From assembly GCA_042867185.1 (NCBI GenBank), contig JBHZQV010000002.1, positions 260,262 through 324,261 on the forward strand: a stretch of DNA of 64,000 nucleotides, in the 5' to 3' direction. This DNA is from Xylophilus sp042867185. GTDB taxonomy: Bacteria; Pseudomonadota; Gammaproteobacteria; Burkholderiales; Burkholderiaceae_C. Shown here one piece after another: positions 18,055 to 26,561 of the stretch (positions are counted from its first letter, which is position 1; the number at the start of each line of letters is the position of its first letter). The position numbers and the translations under genes were made by a program. Below the pieces are notes generated by a model. That model was given only the letters and a program-made list of their open reading frames with translations, searched no databases and had not been told where the DNA came from.

Positions 18055-20471
18055 TCGCCCACGGTTCCGCGCCGCTGATCGAAGGGCTGCTCGAAGCGGT
18101 CTGCATCGTCGATGCGGCCAGCCTCGAGGTGGTGTATGCCAACCAGGCGGCGACGGTGCTGCTCGGCCTGGCACGTCCGGCGCTCGTCGGTCGGCCGGCG
18201 ACCGAGGTGTTCCCCACGCTGGAGGATGCCGCTTTCTGGAAAGACGCCACCGAAGGCACCGCCCAGCCGATCCGCTCGATGAGCCGCCTGGTGCGGGCCG
18301 ACGGCACGGTGCTGCATGTCGAGCGCTGCATCGAGTCGGCCGAATGGGTGCCGCACGGCCCGGTGTGGGTAGTCGGCATGGTCGACCGCACCCAGCAGCG
18401 CAAGGCCGAGGACGAGCTGGAGACGCTGATCGCCGAGCTGCGCGCCACCCTCGAATCGACCGCCGACGGCATCCTGGTCTGCAGCCTCGACGGGGCGATG
18501 CGCGCGTTCAACCGCCGCTTCGCGCAGATGTGGGAGATTCCGAAGTCGATGCTGATGCAGCGCGACGACGCGGCCCTGCATGCGCTGCTGGCGTCGCAGA
18601 TCGACGACGACGGGCAGTATCTGCAGCGGCTGGTCGAGATCTACGCGTCGATCGAGTCGGAGGGCACCGACGTGCTGCGGCTGCGTTCGGGCCGGCTGCT
18701 GCAGCGCACGGTGATGCCCCAGTTCAGCCGGGGCCGCATCATCGGCCGCGTCTTCTCGTTCCACGACATCACCGAGCGCGCCGCCGCCGAGAAGGGCCTG
18801 CGGCTCGCGGCGAAGGTGTTCGAGTCGTGCCCGGACGCGGTCTTCATCACCGATGCGCACCACAAGATCGTCTCGGTCAACCCGGCCTGCTGCAAGCTCA
18901 CCCGCCACGAGCGCGAGGTGCTGGTGGGCCTGAGCGCGATCGACCTGTTCGAGGAACGCGACGCCGGCCGGCTGTTCACCGAGGTGCAGAAATCCTGGCA
19001 GGCCTCGGGCTTCTGGGAGGGCGAGGTCTGGCACCGCCGCGGCGACGGCTCCAACTGCCCGGTGCGGCTGTCGTGGGTGGTGCTGCGCGGACCGGCGGGC
19101 GAGGTGGTGCAGACCATCGGCTTCTTCCGCGACCTGTCGGGCCAGCGCGCCGCGCAGCAGCGGATCGAAGACCTGGCCTACAGCGACGTGCTGACCGGCC
19201 TGCCCAACCGGCTGCTGCTGTCGCGCCGGGTCGATCGCGTCCTGCAACTGCGGGGCGACGCGGCCGCGCCGTTCGCGATCCTGTTCGTCGACCTCGACCG
19301 TTTCAAGAACATCAACGATTCCCTCGGCCACCAGTTCGGCGACCGGGTGCTGGTCAAGGTGGCCGACCGGATCAAGAGCTGCCTGCGCCTGGCCGACACG
19401 CTGGCGCGCCTGGGCGGCGACGAGTTCGTGATCCATCTGCACAACGCCGACGCGCCGTCGGCCGAGGTGGTGGCCCAGCGGATCATCGAGGCGCTGGCCC
19501 AGCCGTTCATGCTGGACGACATGCGCTTCTCGGTCAGCTGCAGCATCGGCGTGGCGCTGCATCCGCAGGACGGCCTGACGCTGGACGACCTGGTGCGCCA
19601 TGCCGACACCGCGATGTTCCGTGTCAAGGAACACGGCCGCGGCAGCTACCGCTTCTACCAGCCGCAGATGAACGCCAACCTGCTGGCCCGGATGCAGATG
19701 GACCACGCGATGCGCCAGGCGCTGGAGCACCAGCGGTTCCGGCTGCACTACCAGCCGCAGATCGACATGCGCAGCGGGGAACTGGTCGGTGTCGAGGCAC
19801 TGATCCGCTGGACCGATCCCGAGCTGGGTTCGGTATCGCCGGGCGTGTTCATCCCGCTGGCCGAAGAGTCGGGCTTCATCATCGCGATCGGTGCCTGGGT
19901 GCTGGAAGAAGCGGTGCGCCAGGGCGCGCTGTGGCAGCAGGCGGGCATGCCGGTGCCGGTGTCGGTCAACGTGTCGGCGCTGCAGTTCCGGCAGCCGGAC
20001 TTCGTCGAAAGGGTGGCGACCGCGATCCGCGTATCGGGCCTGGACGCCCGGTTGCTGGAGCTGGAACTGACCGAATCGATCCTGGTGCAGGGCGCCGACG
20101 AAGCGGTGCTGCGGCTCGACGCCCTGGCGGGCCTGGGCGTGCGTTTGGCGATCGACGACTTCGGCACCGGCTACTCCAGCCTGGCCTACCTGAAGAAATT
20201 CCCGATCCACCGGCTGAAGATCGACCAGTCCTTCGTGCGGGGCCTGCCCGACGACGAGAGCGACCGCGCCATCGTCACCGCGATGATCAGCATGGGCCAT
20301 GCGCTGCGGTTCGAGATGGTGGCCGAGGGCGTCGAGACCCATGCCCAGCGCGACTGCCTGCACGGTCTCAACTGCAACCTGTTCCAGGGCTACCTTTGCG
20401 CGCCGGGCATGCCGGCGGAAGAGCTGACGGTGCGGATGCAGACCCGACCGTTCATGCCACCCCGGGCCTGA
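18051..20471 (+). CDS. PAS-PAS-PAS-GGDEF-EAL bifunctional c-di-GMP protein
   Basis: Soluble signalling protein of 806 aa. Three PAS-like sensor domains precede the output: about 5-110 (VCIVDAASLEVVYANQAA), 125-240 (DGILVCSLDGAMRAFNRRF) and 258-370 (DAVFITDAHHKIVSVNPAC). The GGDEF domain has an intact active site and an RLAD inhibitory site. The EAL domain has GVEALIRWT, ELTES, DDFGTGYSSL and AEGVET, so it is likely an active phosphodiesterase. The GTG start at 18051 overlaps the HD-GYP stop by four bases. The pairing of a second phosphodiesterase with HD-GYP suggests a c-di-GMP-lowering operon. Confidence 0.9.
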   Translation: MIAHGSAPLIEGLLEAVCIVDAASLEVVYANQAATVLLGLARPALVGRPATEVFPTLEDAAFWKDATEGTAQPIRSMSRLVRADGTVLHVERCIESAEWVPHGPVWVVGMVDRTQQRKAEDELETLIAELRATLESTADGILVCSLDGAMRAFNRRFAQMWEIPKSMLMQRDDAALHALLASQIDDDGQYLQRLVEIYASIESEGTDVLRLRSGRLLQRTVMPQFSRGRIIGRVFSFHDITERAAAEKGLRLAAKVFESCPDAVFITDAHHKIVSVNPACCKLTRHEREVLVGLSAIDLFEERDAGRLFTEVQKSWQASGFWEGEVWHRRGDGSNCPVRLSWVVLRGPAGEVVQTIGFFRDLSGQRAAQQRIEDLAYSDVLTGLPNRLLLSRRVDRVLQLRGDAAAPFAILFVDLDRFKNINDSLGHQFGDRVLVKVADRIKSCLRLADTLARLGGDEFVIHLHNADAPSAEVVAQRIIEALAQPFMLDDMRFSVSCSIGVALHPQDGLTLDDLVRHADTAMFRVKEHGRGSYRFYQPQMNANLLARMQMDHAMRQALEHQRFRLHYQPQIDMRSGELVGVEALIRWTDPELGSVSPGVFIPLAEESGFIIAIGAWVLEEAVRQGALWQQAGMPVPVSVNVSALQFRQPDFVERVATAIRVSGLDARLLELELTESILVQGADEAVLRLDALAGLGVRLAIDDFGTGYSSLAYLKKFPIHRLKIDQSFVRGLPDDESDRAIVTAMISMGHALRFEMVAEGVETHAQRDCLHGLNCNLFQGYLCAPGMPAEELTVRMQTRPFMPPRA

Positions 20472-20487
20472 GCGCAACCGGCTCCGC

Positions 20488-21306
20488 TCAGGCGGGCGCC
20501 AACAAGCCCTTCCAGAGCATGTACGCCGCCAGCGCATAGAGCAGGCCGGCGAACACACGCTTGAGCTTCTGCACCGGCAGCCGGTGGGCCGCACGCGCGC
20601 CCAGCGGCGCCATCAGCACGCTGAGCAATGCGATGGTGACCAGCGCCGGCAGCCACACATAGCCGATGGAGGCGGGCGGCAGGCCCTCGACCCGCATGCC
20701 GCTCACCACATAGCCCGCGACGTTGGCCAGCGCGATCGGAAATCCCAGCGCCGCGCTGGTCCCCACCGCCGCATGGATGGGCACGCCGCGCCGGGTCATG
20801 AACGGCACGCTGATGAAACCGCCGCCCGCACCGACCAGACCCGAGCAGAAACCGATGGCGCCGCCCGCCGCCCACTGGCCGGGGCGCCCCGGCATCGGTT
20901 GCGCGGCGGCGGTGCTGGAGGCGGTCAGCATGCGCGTCGCGGAATAGGCGACGAAGAGGCCGAAGACGATGGCCAGCGGCCTGCCCTTGAGCAAGGCGAA
21001 CACGCCGGCACTGGCGACCAGGCTGCCCAGCACGATGCCCGGCGCCAGCGAGCGCACCAGGTCCCACCGCACGGCGCCGCGGCCGTGGTGGGCCCGCACG
21101 CTGGAGAGCGAGGTGAACACGATCGTCGCCATCGAGGTCGCGATCGCCATCTTGATCGCCAGGTTGGCGTCGATGCCCTGCGCCGCCATGATCGCGGTGA
21201 GGAACGGCACCATCACCATGCCCCCGCCGATGCCCAGCAGGCCCGCCAGAAAGCCGGCGCCGATGCCGAGCGCCGAGAACGCGAGGAGAAGGGGAAGGTC
21301 AGGCAT
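20488..21306 (-). CDS. TauE/SafE-family sulfite or organosulfonate exporter-like permease
   Basis: Membrane protein of 272 aa with about eight helices. The N-terminus GIGAGFLAGLLGIGGGMVMVPFL and the internal repeat IGFCSGLVGAGGGFISVPFM are the paired glycine-rich motifs of the TauE/SafE (DUF81) family, proposed anion exporters (sulfite, sulfoacetate). The ATG at 21306 (MPDLPLLLAFSAL) gives the expected N-terminal helix; an in-frame start at 21435 would run into the 6S RNA gene and is rejected. It ends 16 nt from the convergent PAS-GGDEF-EAL gene. Confidence 0.9.
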   Translation of the reverse strand: MPDLPLLLAFSALGIGAGFLAGLLGIGGGMVMVPFLTAIMAAQGIDANLAIKMAIATSMATIVFTSLSSVRAHHGRGAVRWDLVRSLAPGIVLGSLVASAGVFALLKGRPLAIVFGLFVAYSATRMLTASSTAAAQPMPGRPGQWAAGGAIGFCSGLVGAGGGFISVPFMTRRGVPIHAAVGTSAALGFPIALANVAGYVVSGMRVEGLPPASIGYVWLPALVTIALLSVLMAPLGARAAHRLPVQKLKRVFAGLLYALAAYMLWKGLLAPA

Positions 21307-21373
21307 GTCGTCGATGCAGTCGGGGTGGGCACGCGCGATGCCGCGGGGCCGGTGCATCGAGAAGGAAGGAGGT

Positions 21374-21547
21374 GTCTGCGAATGCCACCGAGCTCTCATC
21401 CTGAACCGGGGGTTCAGGTGGGCGAGGGCAGCCAAGCATTGGGTTCATCTGACGCGAGATGATCACGCTTGCCTGGCGATGTACCAAGCCCGGGCTCAAT
21501 GAGCATTGGTTCAAGGAAATATAAAGCCCGGCATGCACCGCAGACGC
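21374..21547 (-). ncRNA. ssrS: 6S RNA
   Basis: Regulatory RNA of about 174 nt that mimics an open promoter and binds sigma-70 RNA polymerase. The ends pair to close the molecule: GTCTGCG (5', about 21545-21539) with CGCAGAC (3', 21380-21374), extended by ATGCC with GGCAT. Near the 3' end, CACCTGAACCCCCGGTTCAGG followed by the GTGGCAT region closely parallels the E. coli 3' arm (CACCTTGAACCAAGGGTTCAAGG...). Location directly downstream of zapA is the conserved proteobacterial position. A strong promoter lies at 21553-21580. Exact ends are approximate. Confidence 0.88.
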
Positions 21548-21552
21548 TGCCG

Positions 21553-21580
21553 ATTGTAGGCCCGCGGTCTGCGGCGGCAA
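21553..21580 (-). promoter_or_regulatory. 6S RNA promoter
   Basis: -35 TTGCCG (21580-21575) and -10 TACAAT (21558-21553) on the minus strand with a 16-nt spacer. The predicted transcription start at about 21546-21548 coincides with the beginning of the 6S closing stem. Confidence 0.75.
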
Positions 21581-21642
21581 GGGAAAACCTGTACACGAAT
21601 GTCTATGGGGCCGCGCGTCCGGTGCCTGCAGCCGCGGCGGTT

Positions 21643-21963
21643 CTAGGCTGGCGGGCGGTCGGCCAGCGCGTCGTCCAGCCGCGCCAGCAGGTGGGTCCAG
21701 CGGGCGCCGTCCTCGTCGGCGCCCGGCGCGGCCGCGGCCGGCGTGATGGCCGGGGGGCCGGGTGCCTTGTCGACCACGTCGAACGCCAGGTTGAGCGCCG
21801 CCAGCACCGCGATCCGGTCCCGGGCCCGCACCTTTCCCGCGTCGCGGATGCGCTGCATCGTCGCGTCGACCCGCTCCACCGCGGCCCGCAGCCGGGCCTC
21901 GCCGCCTTCGGGGCAGCCGAGCAGGTAGCTCTGGCCCATGATGTGCACTTCGAGCTGCTTCAT
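21643..21963 (-). CDS. zapA: Cell division protein ZapA
   Basis: Small cytoplasmic protein of 106 aa that bundles FtsZ at the septum. MKQLEVHIMGQSYLLGCPEGGEARLRAA is the family N-terminus, followed by VDATMQRIRDAGKVRARDRIAVLAALNLAFDVV, the helical dimer region. The C-terminal ~35 residues are Ala/Pro-rich and less typical. The start overlaps the preceding zapB-like gene by four bases (ATGA), and 6S RNA follows; this zap-ssrS order is the usual proteobacterial one. Confidence 0.93.
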   Translation of the reverse strand: MKQLEVHIMGQSYLLGCPEGGEARLRAAVERVDATMQRIRDAGKVRARDRIAVLAALNLAFDVVDKAPGPPAITPAAAAPGADEDGARWTHLLARLDDALADRPPA

Positions 21964-22202
21964 TCGAAGCCCTGCGATTCGGCCACATCCTGCAGGGCGG
22001 GTGGGTCGGGCGGAAGGCGGTCGATCAGCGCGTCGAGCCGGTGACGCGCGGTGTGCAGCCGGGTCTTGAGCGCGTCGCGCTCCAGGGTCAGGGCTTCGAT
22101 CTGCCGGGCCATGGCCTGCTGCGTGCGCTGCATCTCGGCATGGCGCAGCAACAGCCGTTCGACGCGTTCGGCGATCTGGTCGAGGGGGGCGGATGGGGCC
22201 AT
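21960..22202 (-). CDS. ZapB-like coiled-coil protein (TIGR02449 type)
   Basis: Protein of 80 aa, almost entirely one coiled coil (IAERVERLLLRHAEMQRTQQ, QIEALTLERDALKTRLHTARHRLDALI). Position directly upstream of zapA with an ATGA overlap and the heptad pattern match the small zapB-like genes of beta- and gammaproteobacteria, thought to act with ZapA at the division ring. A TACAAT box at 22219-22214 (minus strand) lies only about 11 nt before the ATG, so the mRNA would have a very short leader. Confidence 0.82.
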   Translation of the reverse strand: MAPSAPLDQIAERVERLLLRHAEMQRTQQAMARQIEALTLERDALKTRLHTARHRLDALIDRLPPDPPALQDVAESQGFE

Positions 22203-22317
22203 AGGAGGCCCCGATTGTAGGGTTTGGTCCGCCGCGCCGAGAGGGGAAAAAGCGACACCGGCGCGTTGCGATCGGCGTGGGCGGCGGGTGTGCCGGCTGA
22301 CACATTTAGAATCACCG

Positions 22318-22525
22318 GCGTTGGTGCTCGCGGCCTGGTTCAACAGGGCGCAGTTCAACGGGAAGCAGGAGGGTGCCGCACGGCGCCTGACCTGCGCTGC
22401 CCCCGCAACGGTCAGCGGACGAGTCGCAAGACTCTGCATGCCTCCACACACGCCACTGGGCGCACCGAACGCGTGCCTGGGAAGGCGAGGCGTGCCGTTC
22501 CGCCAGCCCGGATACCGGCCAACGA
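22318..22525 (+). promoter_or_regulatory. Cobalamin (AdoCbl) riboswitch
   Basis: Classic B12-box features in order: GGTGCTCGCGGCCTGGTTCAACAG-like P1/P2 start, GGGAAGCAGGAGGGTGCCGC, the conserved CCCCCGCAACGGTCA core near 22400, CCACTGGGC, TGGGAAGGCGAGGCG and the 3' part GCCAGCCCGGATACCGGCC (about 22503-22520). It lies about 100 nt upstream of a BtuB-like receptor and the cob/btu operon. When coenzyme B12 is abundant, such elements shut off expression, usually by hiding the ribosome-binding site. P0/P1 ends are approximate. Confidence 0.95.
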
Positions 22526-22626
22526 GGTGGATGCGCGCGCCCGGACCGTTCCGGGCGGTGCGTCCGTGACGCCCATACGCCGGCGGGGAAGTCGGCCAGG
22601 GTTCCTGCTCTCCTGTCGTGTTCCCG

Positions 22627-24507
22627 ATGAAATCCATTACCGCTGCGCGCATGTCCGCGCTCGCCCTGGCGTTGTCCGCCGCTTTCCCCCTTCTCGCCCA
22701 GACCGCCCCCGGTGCCAAGCTGCAGGACACCGTGGTCACCGCCACCCGCGTGGCCCAGCCCCTGTCCGACCTGCTGGCCGACGTCTCCATCATCGACCGC
22801 GAACGGATCGAACTGAGCGGCGCCGTCGGCGTGGCCGACGTGCTGGCCCGCCAGCCGGGCATCGAGATGATCCGCAACGGCGGCCCGGGCAACAGCACCA
22901 GCGTGTCGATCCGCGGCGCCGATTCGCGCTTCACCGCGGTCTACGTCGACGGCGTGCGCGTCGATTCGCAATCCACCGGCGGCGCCCTGTGGGAGCAGAT
23001 TCCGCTGTCGCAGATCGACCGCATCGAAGTGCTGCGCGGCCCCGCCGCCGCGGTGTACGGATCGGACGCCATCGGCGGCGTGATCCAGCTGTTCACCAAG
23101 AAGGGCGAGCCGGGCAAGCCCGCGCCGTACGTGGGCGTCGGCGTCGGCCGCTACGGCCTGCGCAAGGCCGAGGCCGGCATCAGCGGCGTGGCCGACGAAC
23201 GCGGTGCGATCGACTACGCATTGGGCATCGCCCGCGAGGAGAACGACGGCTTCAACGTGCAGCCCAACCGCCTGCGCAGCCGCACCGACGGCCTGCGCAA
23301 CCCTGACCGCGACGGCTACGAAACCACCAACCTGAGCGCCCGCCTGGGCCTGCAGATCGACCCGCGCCACCGCATCGAAGGCACTTTCCTCGCCAACAAC
23401 CTCGAATCGAAGTACGACGGCACCTATGTGCCGGCCCGGCCGGTCGACGACCGCAACCTGCACCGCCTGCGCACCGGCGGCCTGGCCTGGCAGGCCAAGT
23501 GGACCGACAGCTACAGCACCAAGCTGCAGGTCACCGAGTCGCGCAGCCGCTACGAAACCACGCCTTCGGCCTACATCACCGCCACCACCCTGCGCGGCTA
23601 CCTGTTCCAGAACGAATGGCGCAGCGGCCCGCACCTGGCCACCGCCGCGCTGGAGCGGCGCGAAGACCGGCTGGAGAATCCGCTGGAGCAGAACGGGCCG
23701 CTCGACCGCACCCGCTCGCAGAACGCGCTGGCGCTCGGCTACGGCTTCCACACCGGCCCGCACACGCTGCAGCTGAACGCGCGGCACGACAAGGACAGCG
23801 AGTTCGGCGGCAAGACCACCGGCAGCGCCGCCTACGGCTATGCGATCACGCCGCAGCTGCGGGCCACCGCCTCGGTCGGCAACGCCTTCCGCGCACCGAC
23901 GCTCTACCAGCGCTTCAGCGATTACGGCACCGCCACCCTCAAGCCCGAGAGCAGCCGCAACGTCGAGGCCGGCCTGCGCTGGGCCGAAGGCGTGACCAGC
24001 GCCGGCATCGTCGCCTACCGCAACAAGGTCGAGAACCTGATCACCTTCGTGGATGCCTCCCAGTGCGCGACGAACCAAACCGACGGCTGCTACCAGAACG
24101 TGGCGCATGCCGAGTACAGCGGCGTGACGCTGTCGGCCGGCCACACCCTGGCAGGGGTGGCCCTGCGCGGCTCGCTCGACTTCCAGGACCCGAAGGATGC
24201 GGACACCGGCCGGCAGCTCGCCCGCCGCGCCCGCCGCCACGGCACCCTGGGCGCCGACACCACCGTCGCGGGCTGGACGGTGGGCGCCGAGACGCAGTTT
24301 TCGGCCAGCCGCTTCGACAACGCCGCCAACACCCAGCGCCTGGGCGGCTACGCCCTGGTCAACCTGTACGCCAGCACCCGCATCGCCCGCGATTTCACCT
24401 TGATCGCCCGCATCGACAACCTGGCCGACAAGGACTACCAGCTGGCCCGCACCTACGCCACTCCCGGCCGCTCGGGCTACCTGGGCGTGAAGTGGGCGCC
24501 GCAGTGA
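22627..24507 (+). CDS. btuB: TonB-dependent vitamin B12 receptor (BtuB-like)
   Basis: Outer-membrane receptor of 626 aa for cobalamin or other corrinoids. A signal peptide (about 1-24, ending LLAQ) is followed by the TonB box DTVVTATR. The plug domain contains LARQPGIEMIRNGGPGNSTSVSIRGADSRF, VYVDGVRV, and RIEVLRGPAAAVYGSDAIGGVIQLFTK. The rest is a 22-strand barrel ending in GYLGVKWAPQ. Size is close to E. coli BtuB. Assignment to B12 is supported by the riboswitch in front and the cob/btu genes behind. The ATG at 22627 is preferred over a GTG at 22618. Confidence 0.93.
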   Translation: MKSITAARMSALALALSAAFPLLAQTAPGAKLQDTVVTATRVAQPLSDLLADVSIIDRERIELSGAVGVADVLARQPGIEMIRNGGPGNSTSVSIRGADSRFTAVYVDGVRVDSQSTGGALWEQIPLSQIDRIEVLRGPAAAVYGSDAIGGVIQLFTKKGEPGKPAPYVGVGVGRYGLRKAEAGISGVADERGAIDYALGIAREENDGFNVQPNRLRSRTDGLRNPDRDGYETTNLSARLGLQIDPRHRIEGTFLANNLESKYDGTYVPARPVDDRNLHRLRTGGLAWQAKWTDSYSTKLQVTESRSRYETTPSAYITATTLRGYLFQNEWRSGPHLATAALERREDRLENPLEQNGPLDRTRSQNALALGYGFHTGPHTLQLNARHDKDSEFGGKTTGSAAYGYAITPQLRATASVGNAFRAPTLYQRFSDYGTATLKPESSRNVEAGLRWAEGVTSAGIVAYRNKVENLITFVDASQCATNQTDGCYQNVAHAEYSGVTLSAGHTLAGVALRGSLDFQDPKDADTGRQLARRARRHGTLGADTTVAGWTVGAETQFSASRFDNAANTQRLGGYALVNLYASTRIARDFTLIARIDNLADKDYQLARTYATPGRSGYLGVKWAPQ

Positions 24508-24520
24508 CGCGGCAGGCCCC

Positions 24521-25867
24521 GTGGTGAGCACCGCCGCCGCATCCTGCCCCGCCATCCTGGTGGCGGCGCCGGCCTCGGGCCAGGGCAAGACCACCGTCGC
24601 GGCGGCCCTGGCCCGGCTGCACGCGCGTGCCGGCCGGCGGGTGCGCGTCTTCAAGTGCGGGCCGGATTTCCTCGACCCGTGCTGGCTGGCCCTGGCCAGC
24701 GGCGCGCCGGTCCACGCGCTCGACCTGTGGATGAACGGCGAGGCCGACTGCACCGCCCGGCTGCATGCCGCCGCCGCAGAGGCCGACCTGCTGATCGTCG
24801 AAGGCGCGATGGGCCTCTTCGACGGCACGCCCAGCGCGGCCGACCTCGCCCAGCGCTTCGGTCTGCGGGTGCTGGCGGTGGTCGATGCCGGCGCGATGGC
24901 CGGCACCTTCGGCGCCTTGGCCTTCGGCCTGCGCCACTACCGCGACGGCATGCCCTGGGCCGGCGTGCTGGCCAACCGGGTGGCCAGCGAGCGCCATGCG
25001 CAGATGCTGCAGGACGGCCTGCGCACCCCCGAGGAATGGCGGGGCGCATTGCCGCGCGGCACCGCCTGGGCCCTGCCCGAGCGGCACCTGGGGCTGGTCG
25101 CCGACGGCGATCCGGTCGATGCGCTGGCCCGGCTGGATGCCGCCGCCGATGCGCTGGCGCAGACACCGCTGGGCGGCATGGACAGTGCGGCGCTCGCCGG
25201 ATGGAACACCCGTTTCGCCCCGCCGCTCGCCGCCGATAGTGCCGATGCGGCCCCCCGCCTGCGGGGCCGCCGCATCGCCGTGGCCCGCGATGCGGCCTTC
25301 GCCTTTCTCTACGCCGCCAACCTCGACTGGCTGCGCGCGATGGGCGCGGAGCTGGCCTTCTTCTCGCCCCTGGCCGACGAGCCGCTGCCCGGTTGCGACG
25401 CGCTCTGGCTGCCGGGCGGCTACCCCGAGCTGCACATGCCGGCACTGGCCGCGGCGCAGCGCAGCCGCGCGGAGGTGCAGCGGCACATCGACCGCGGCCT
25501 GCCGGTGTGGGCCGAATGCGGCGGCATGATGGCGCTGATGGACAGCCTGACCGACGCCGACGGACGCACCCACCCGGGCTGGGGCCTGCTGCCCGGCGCG
25601 GTGACCATGGGCCGGCGCCTGGCGGCGCTGGGGCCGCAGCAGTGGGCGGGCGAGGGCGGCACCCTGCGCGGCCACACCTTCCACTACTCGACCGCCGAAA
25701 CGCCGCTGCCGCCGGTCGGCCGCACCGCCCGGCCCGGCACGCCGGTATCCGCCACCGCGGGCGAAGCGGTGTACGCCCACCGTGCGGTGCGGGCCAGCTA
25801 CTTTCACGCCTGGTTTGCGTCGTGCCCCGCGGCCGCGGCCGGCCTGTTCGGCGGGGCGGTCGCATGA
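24521..25867 (+). CDS. cobB: Cobyrinate / hydrogenobyrinate a,c-diamide synthase
   Basis: ATP- and glutamine-dependent amidase of 448 aa acting on the a and c carboxylates of the corrin ring. The N-terminal half is a dethiobiotin synthase-like P-loop domain (APASGQGKTTVAAAL, VEGAMGLFDG). The C-terminal half is a class I glutamine amidotransferase domain with LWLPGGYPELH and the nucleophile in ECGGMM, plus a histidine in the GHTFHYS segment. The start is GTG at 24521 or 24524, 13 nt after btuB. CobB and CbiA cannot be told apart from sequence alone. Confidence 0.94.
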   Translation: MVSTAAASCPAILVAAPASGQGKTTVAAALARLHARAGRRVRVFKCGPDFLDPCWLALASGAPVHALDLWMNGEADCTARLHAAAAEADLLIVEGAMGLFDGTPSAADLAQRFGLRVLAVVDAGAMAGTFGALAFGLRHYRDGMPWAGVLANRVASERHAQMLQDGLRTPEEWRGALPRGTAWALPERHLGLVADGDPVDALARLDAAADALAQTPLGGMDSAALAGWNTRFAPPLAADSADAAPRLRGRRIAVARDAAFAFLYAANLDWLRAMGAELAFFSPLADEPLPGCDALWLPGGYPELHMPALAAAQRSRAEVQRHIDRGLPVWAECGGMMALMDSLTDADGRTHPGWGLLPGAVTMGRRLAALGPQQWAGEGGTLRGHTFHYSTAETPLPPVGRTARPGTPVSATAGEAVYAHRAVRASYFHAWFASCPAAAAGLFGGAVA

Positions 25868-25964
25868 GCGGCGCGCGTCTCCGCGCTGGGTGGCACAGGG
25901 GCGGGCCGGGCGCCCGCCCGCGCGATGCCGGCCCTGCCGCAGCCCTAGCACCGAAGGCCCGGCC

Positions 25965-26561
25965 GTGACCGCCGCGCTCTCCGTCGCCCGCAGCGAGCTG
26001 GTCCTGGGCGGCCAGAAAAGCGGCAAATCCCGCCGCGCCGAACGCCTGGCCGCCGCCTGGCTCGCCGCGTCGCCGCAGCACCGCGGCGTGATGCTGGCGA
26101 CCGCCACGCCCTGGGACGACGAGATGCGCGCCCGCATCGACCGCCACCGCCAGGACCGGGCCGAGCGGCTGCCCGGCATGCGGACGGTGGAAGAGCCGCT
26201 GCACCTGGCCGAAGCCCTGGCCGCGCACAGCCGGCCCGACACACTGGTCGTGGTCGATTGCCTCACCCTGTGGCTCACCAACCTCCTGATGCCTGCCGCT
26301 GCAGAAAGTACCGAACCGAATAGGCCTCCGGCCGGCGATCTGTCAAGGCTGATAGCTATGCTTCTGATAGCAATCGAGCAGGCGCCCGGCCCGGTGGTGC
26401 TGGTCTCCAACGAGATCGGCCTGGGCGTCGTGCCGCTCGGCCGCGAGGTGCGCCGCTTCGTCGACACCCTCGGCTTGCTCAACCAGGGCGTGGCTGCCAC
26501 CTGCGCCCGGGTGACGCTGGTGGCGGCCGGATTGCCGCTGACGCTGAAGGACACGCCGTGA
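25965..26561 (+). CDS. cobU: Adenosylcobinamide kinase / guanylyltransferase
   Basis: Bifunctional enzyme of 198 aa that phosphorylates adenosylcobinamide and then attaches GMP, giving AdoCbi-GDP. The P-loop LVLGGQKSGKS is at residues 12-22. VVVDCLTLWLTNLL and LVSNEIGLGVVPLGREVRRFVDTLGLLNQ are conserved CobU blocks. The GTG start at 25965 gives the normal N-terminus. Residues ~108-138 are an atypical insertion between two conserved blocks, coded by AT-richer DNA that holds a hairpin repeat (26353-26371). The stop overlaps the btuF start (GTGA). Confidence 0.93.
   Translation: MTAALSVARSELVLGGQKSGKSRRAERLAAAWLAASPQHRGVMLATATPWDDEMRARIDRHRQDRAERLPGMRTVEEPLHLAEALAAHSRPDTLVVVDCLTLWLTNLLMPAAAESTEPNRPPAGDLSRLIAMLLIAIEQAPGPVVLVSNEIGLGVVPLGREVRRFVDTLGLLNQGVAATCARVTLVAAGLPLTLKDTP
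26353..26371 (+). repeat. Small dispersed hairpin repeat, copy 2 (inside cobU)
   Basis: TAGCTAT-GCTTCT-GATAGC, a 6-bp-arm inverted repeat in a noticeably AT-richer stretch (about 26300-26375) within the cobU coding sequence. Same architecture as 39814-39832 and, in reverse complement, 10879-10897. Confidence 0.6.

Noticed and set aside
21307..21435. Upstream extension of the TauE-type permease
   Set aside because: The extra codons would come from the 6S RNA gene, and the ATG at 21306 already gives a proper first helix.
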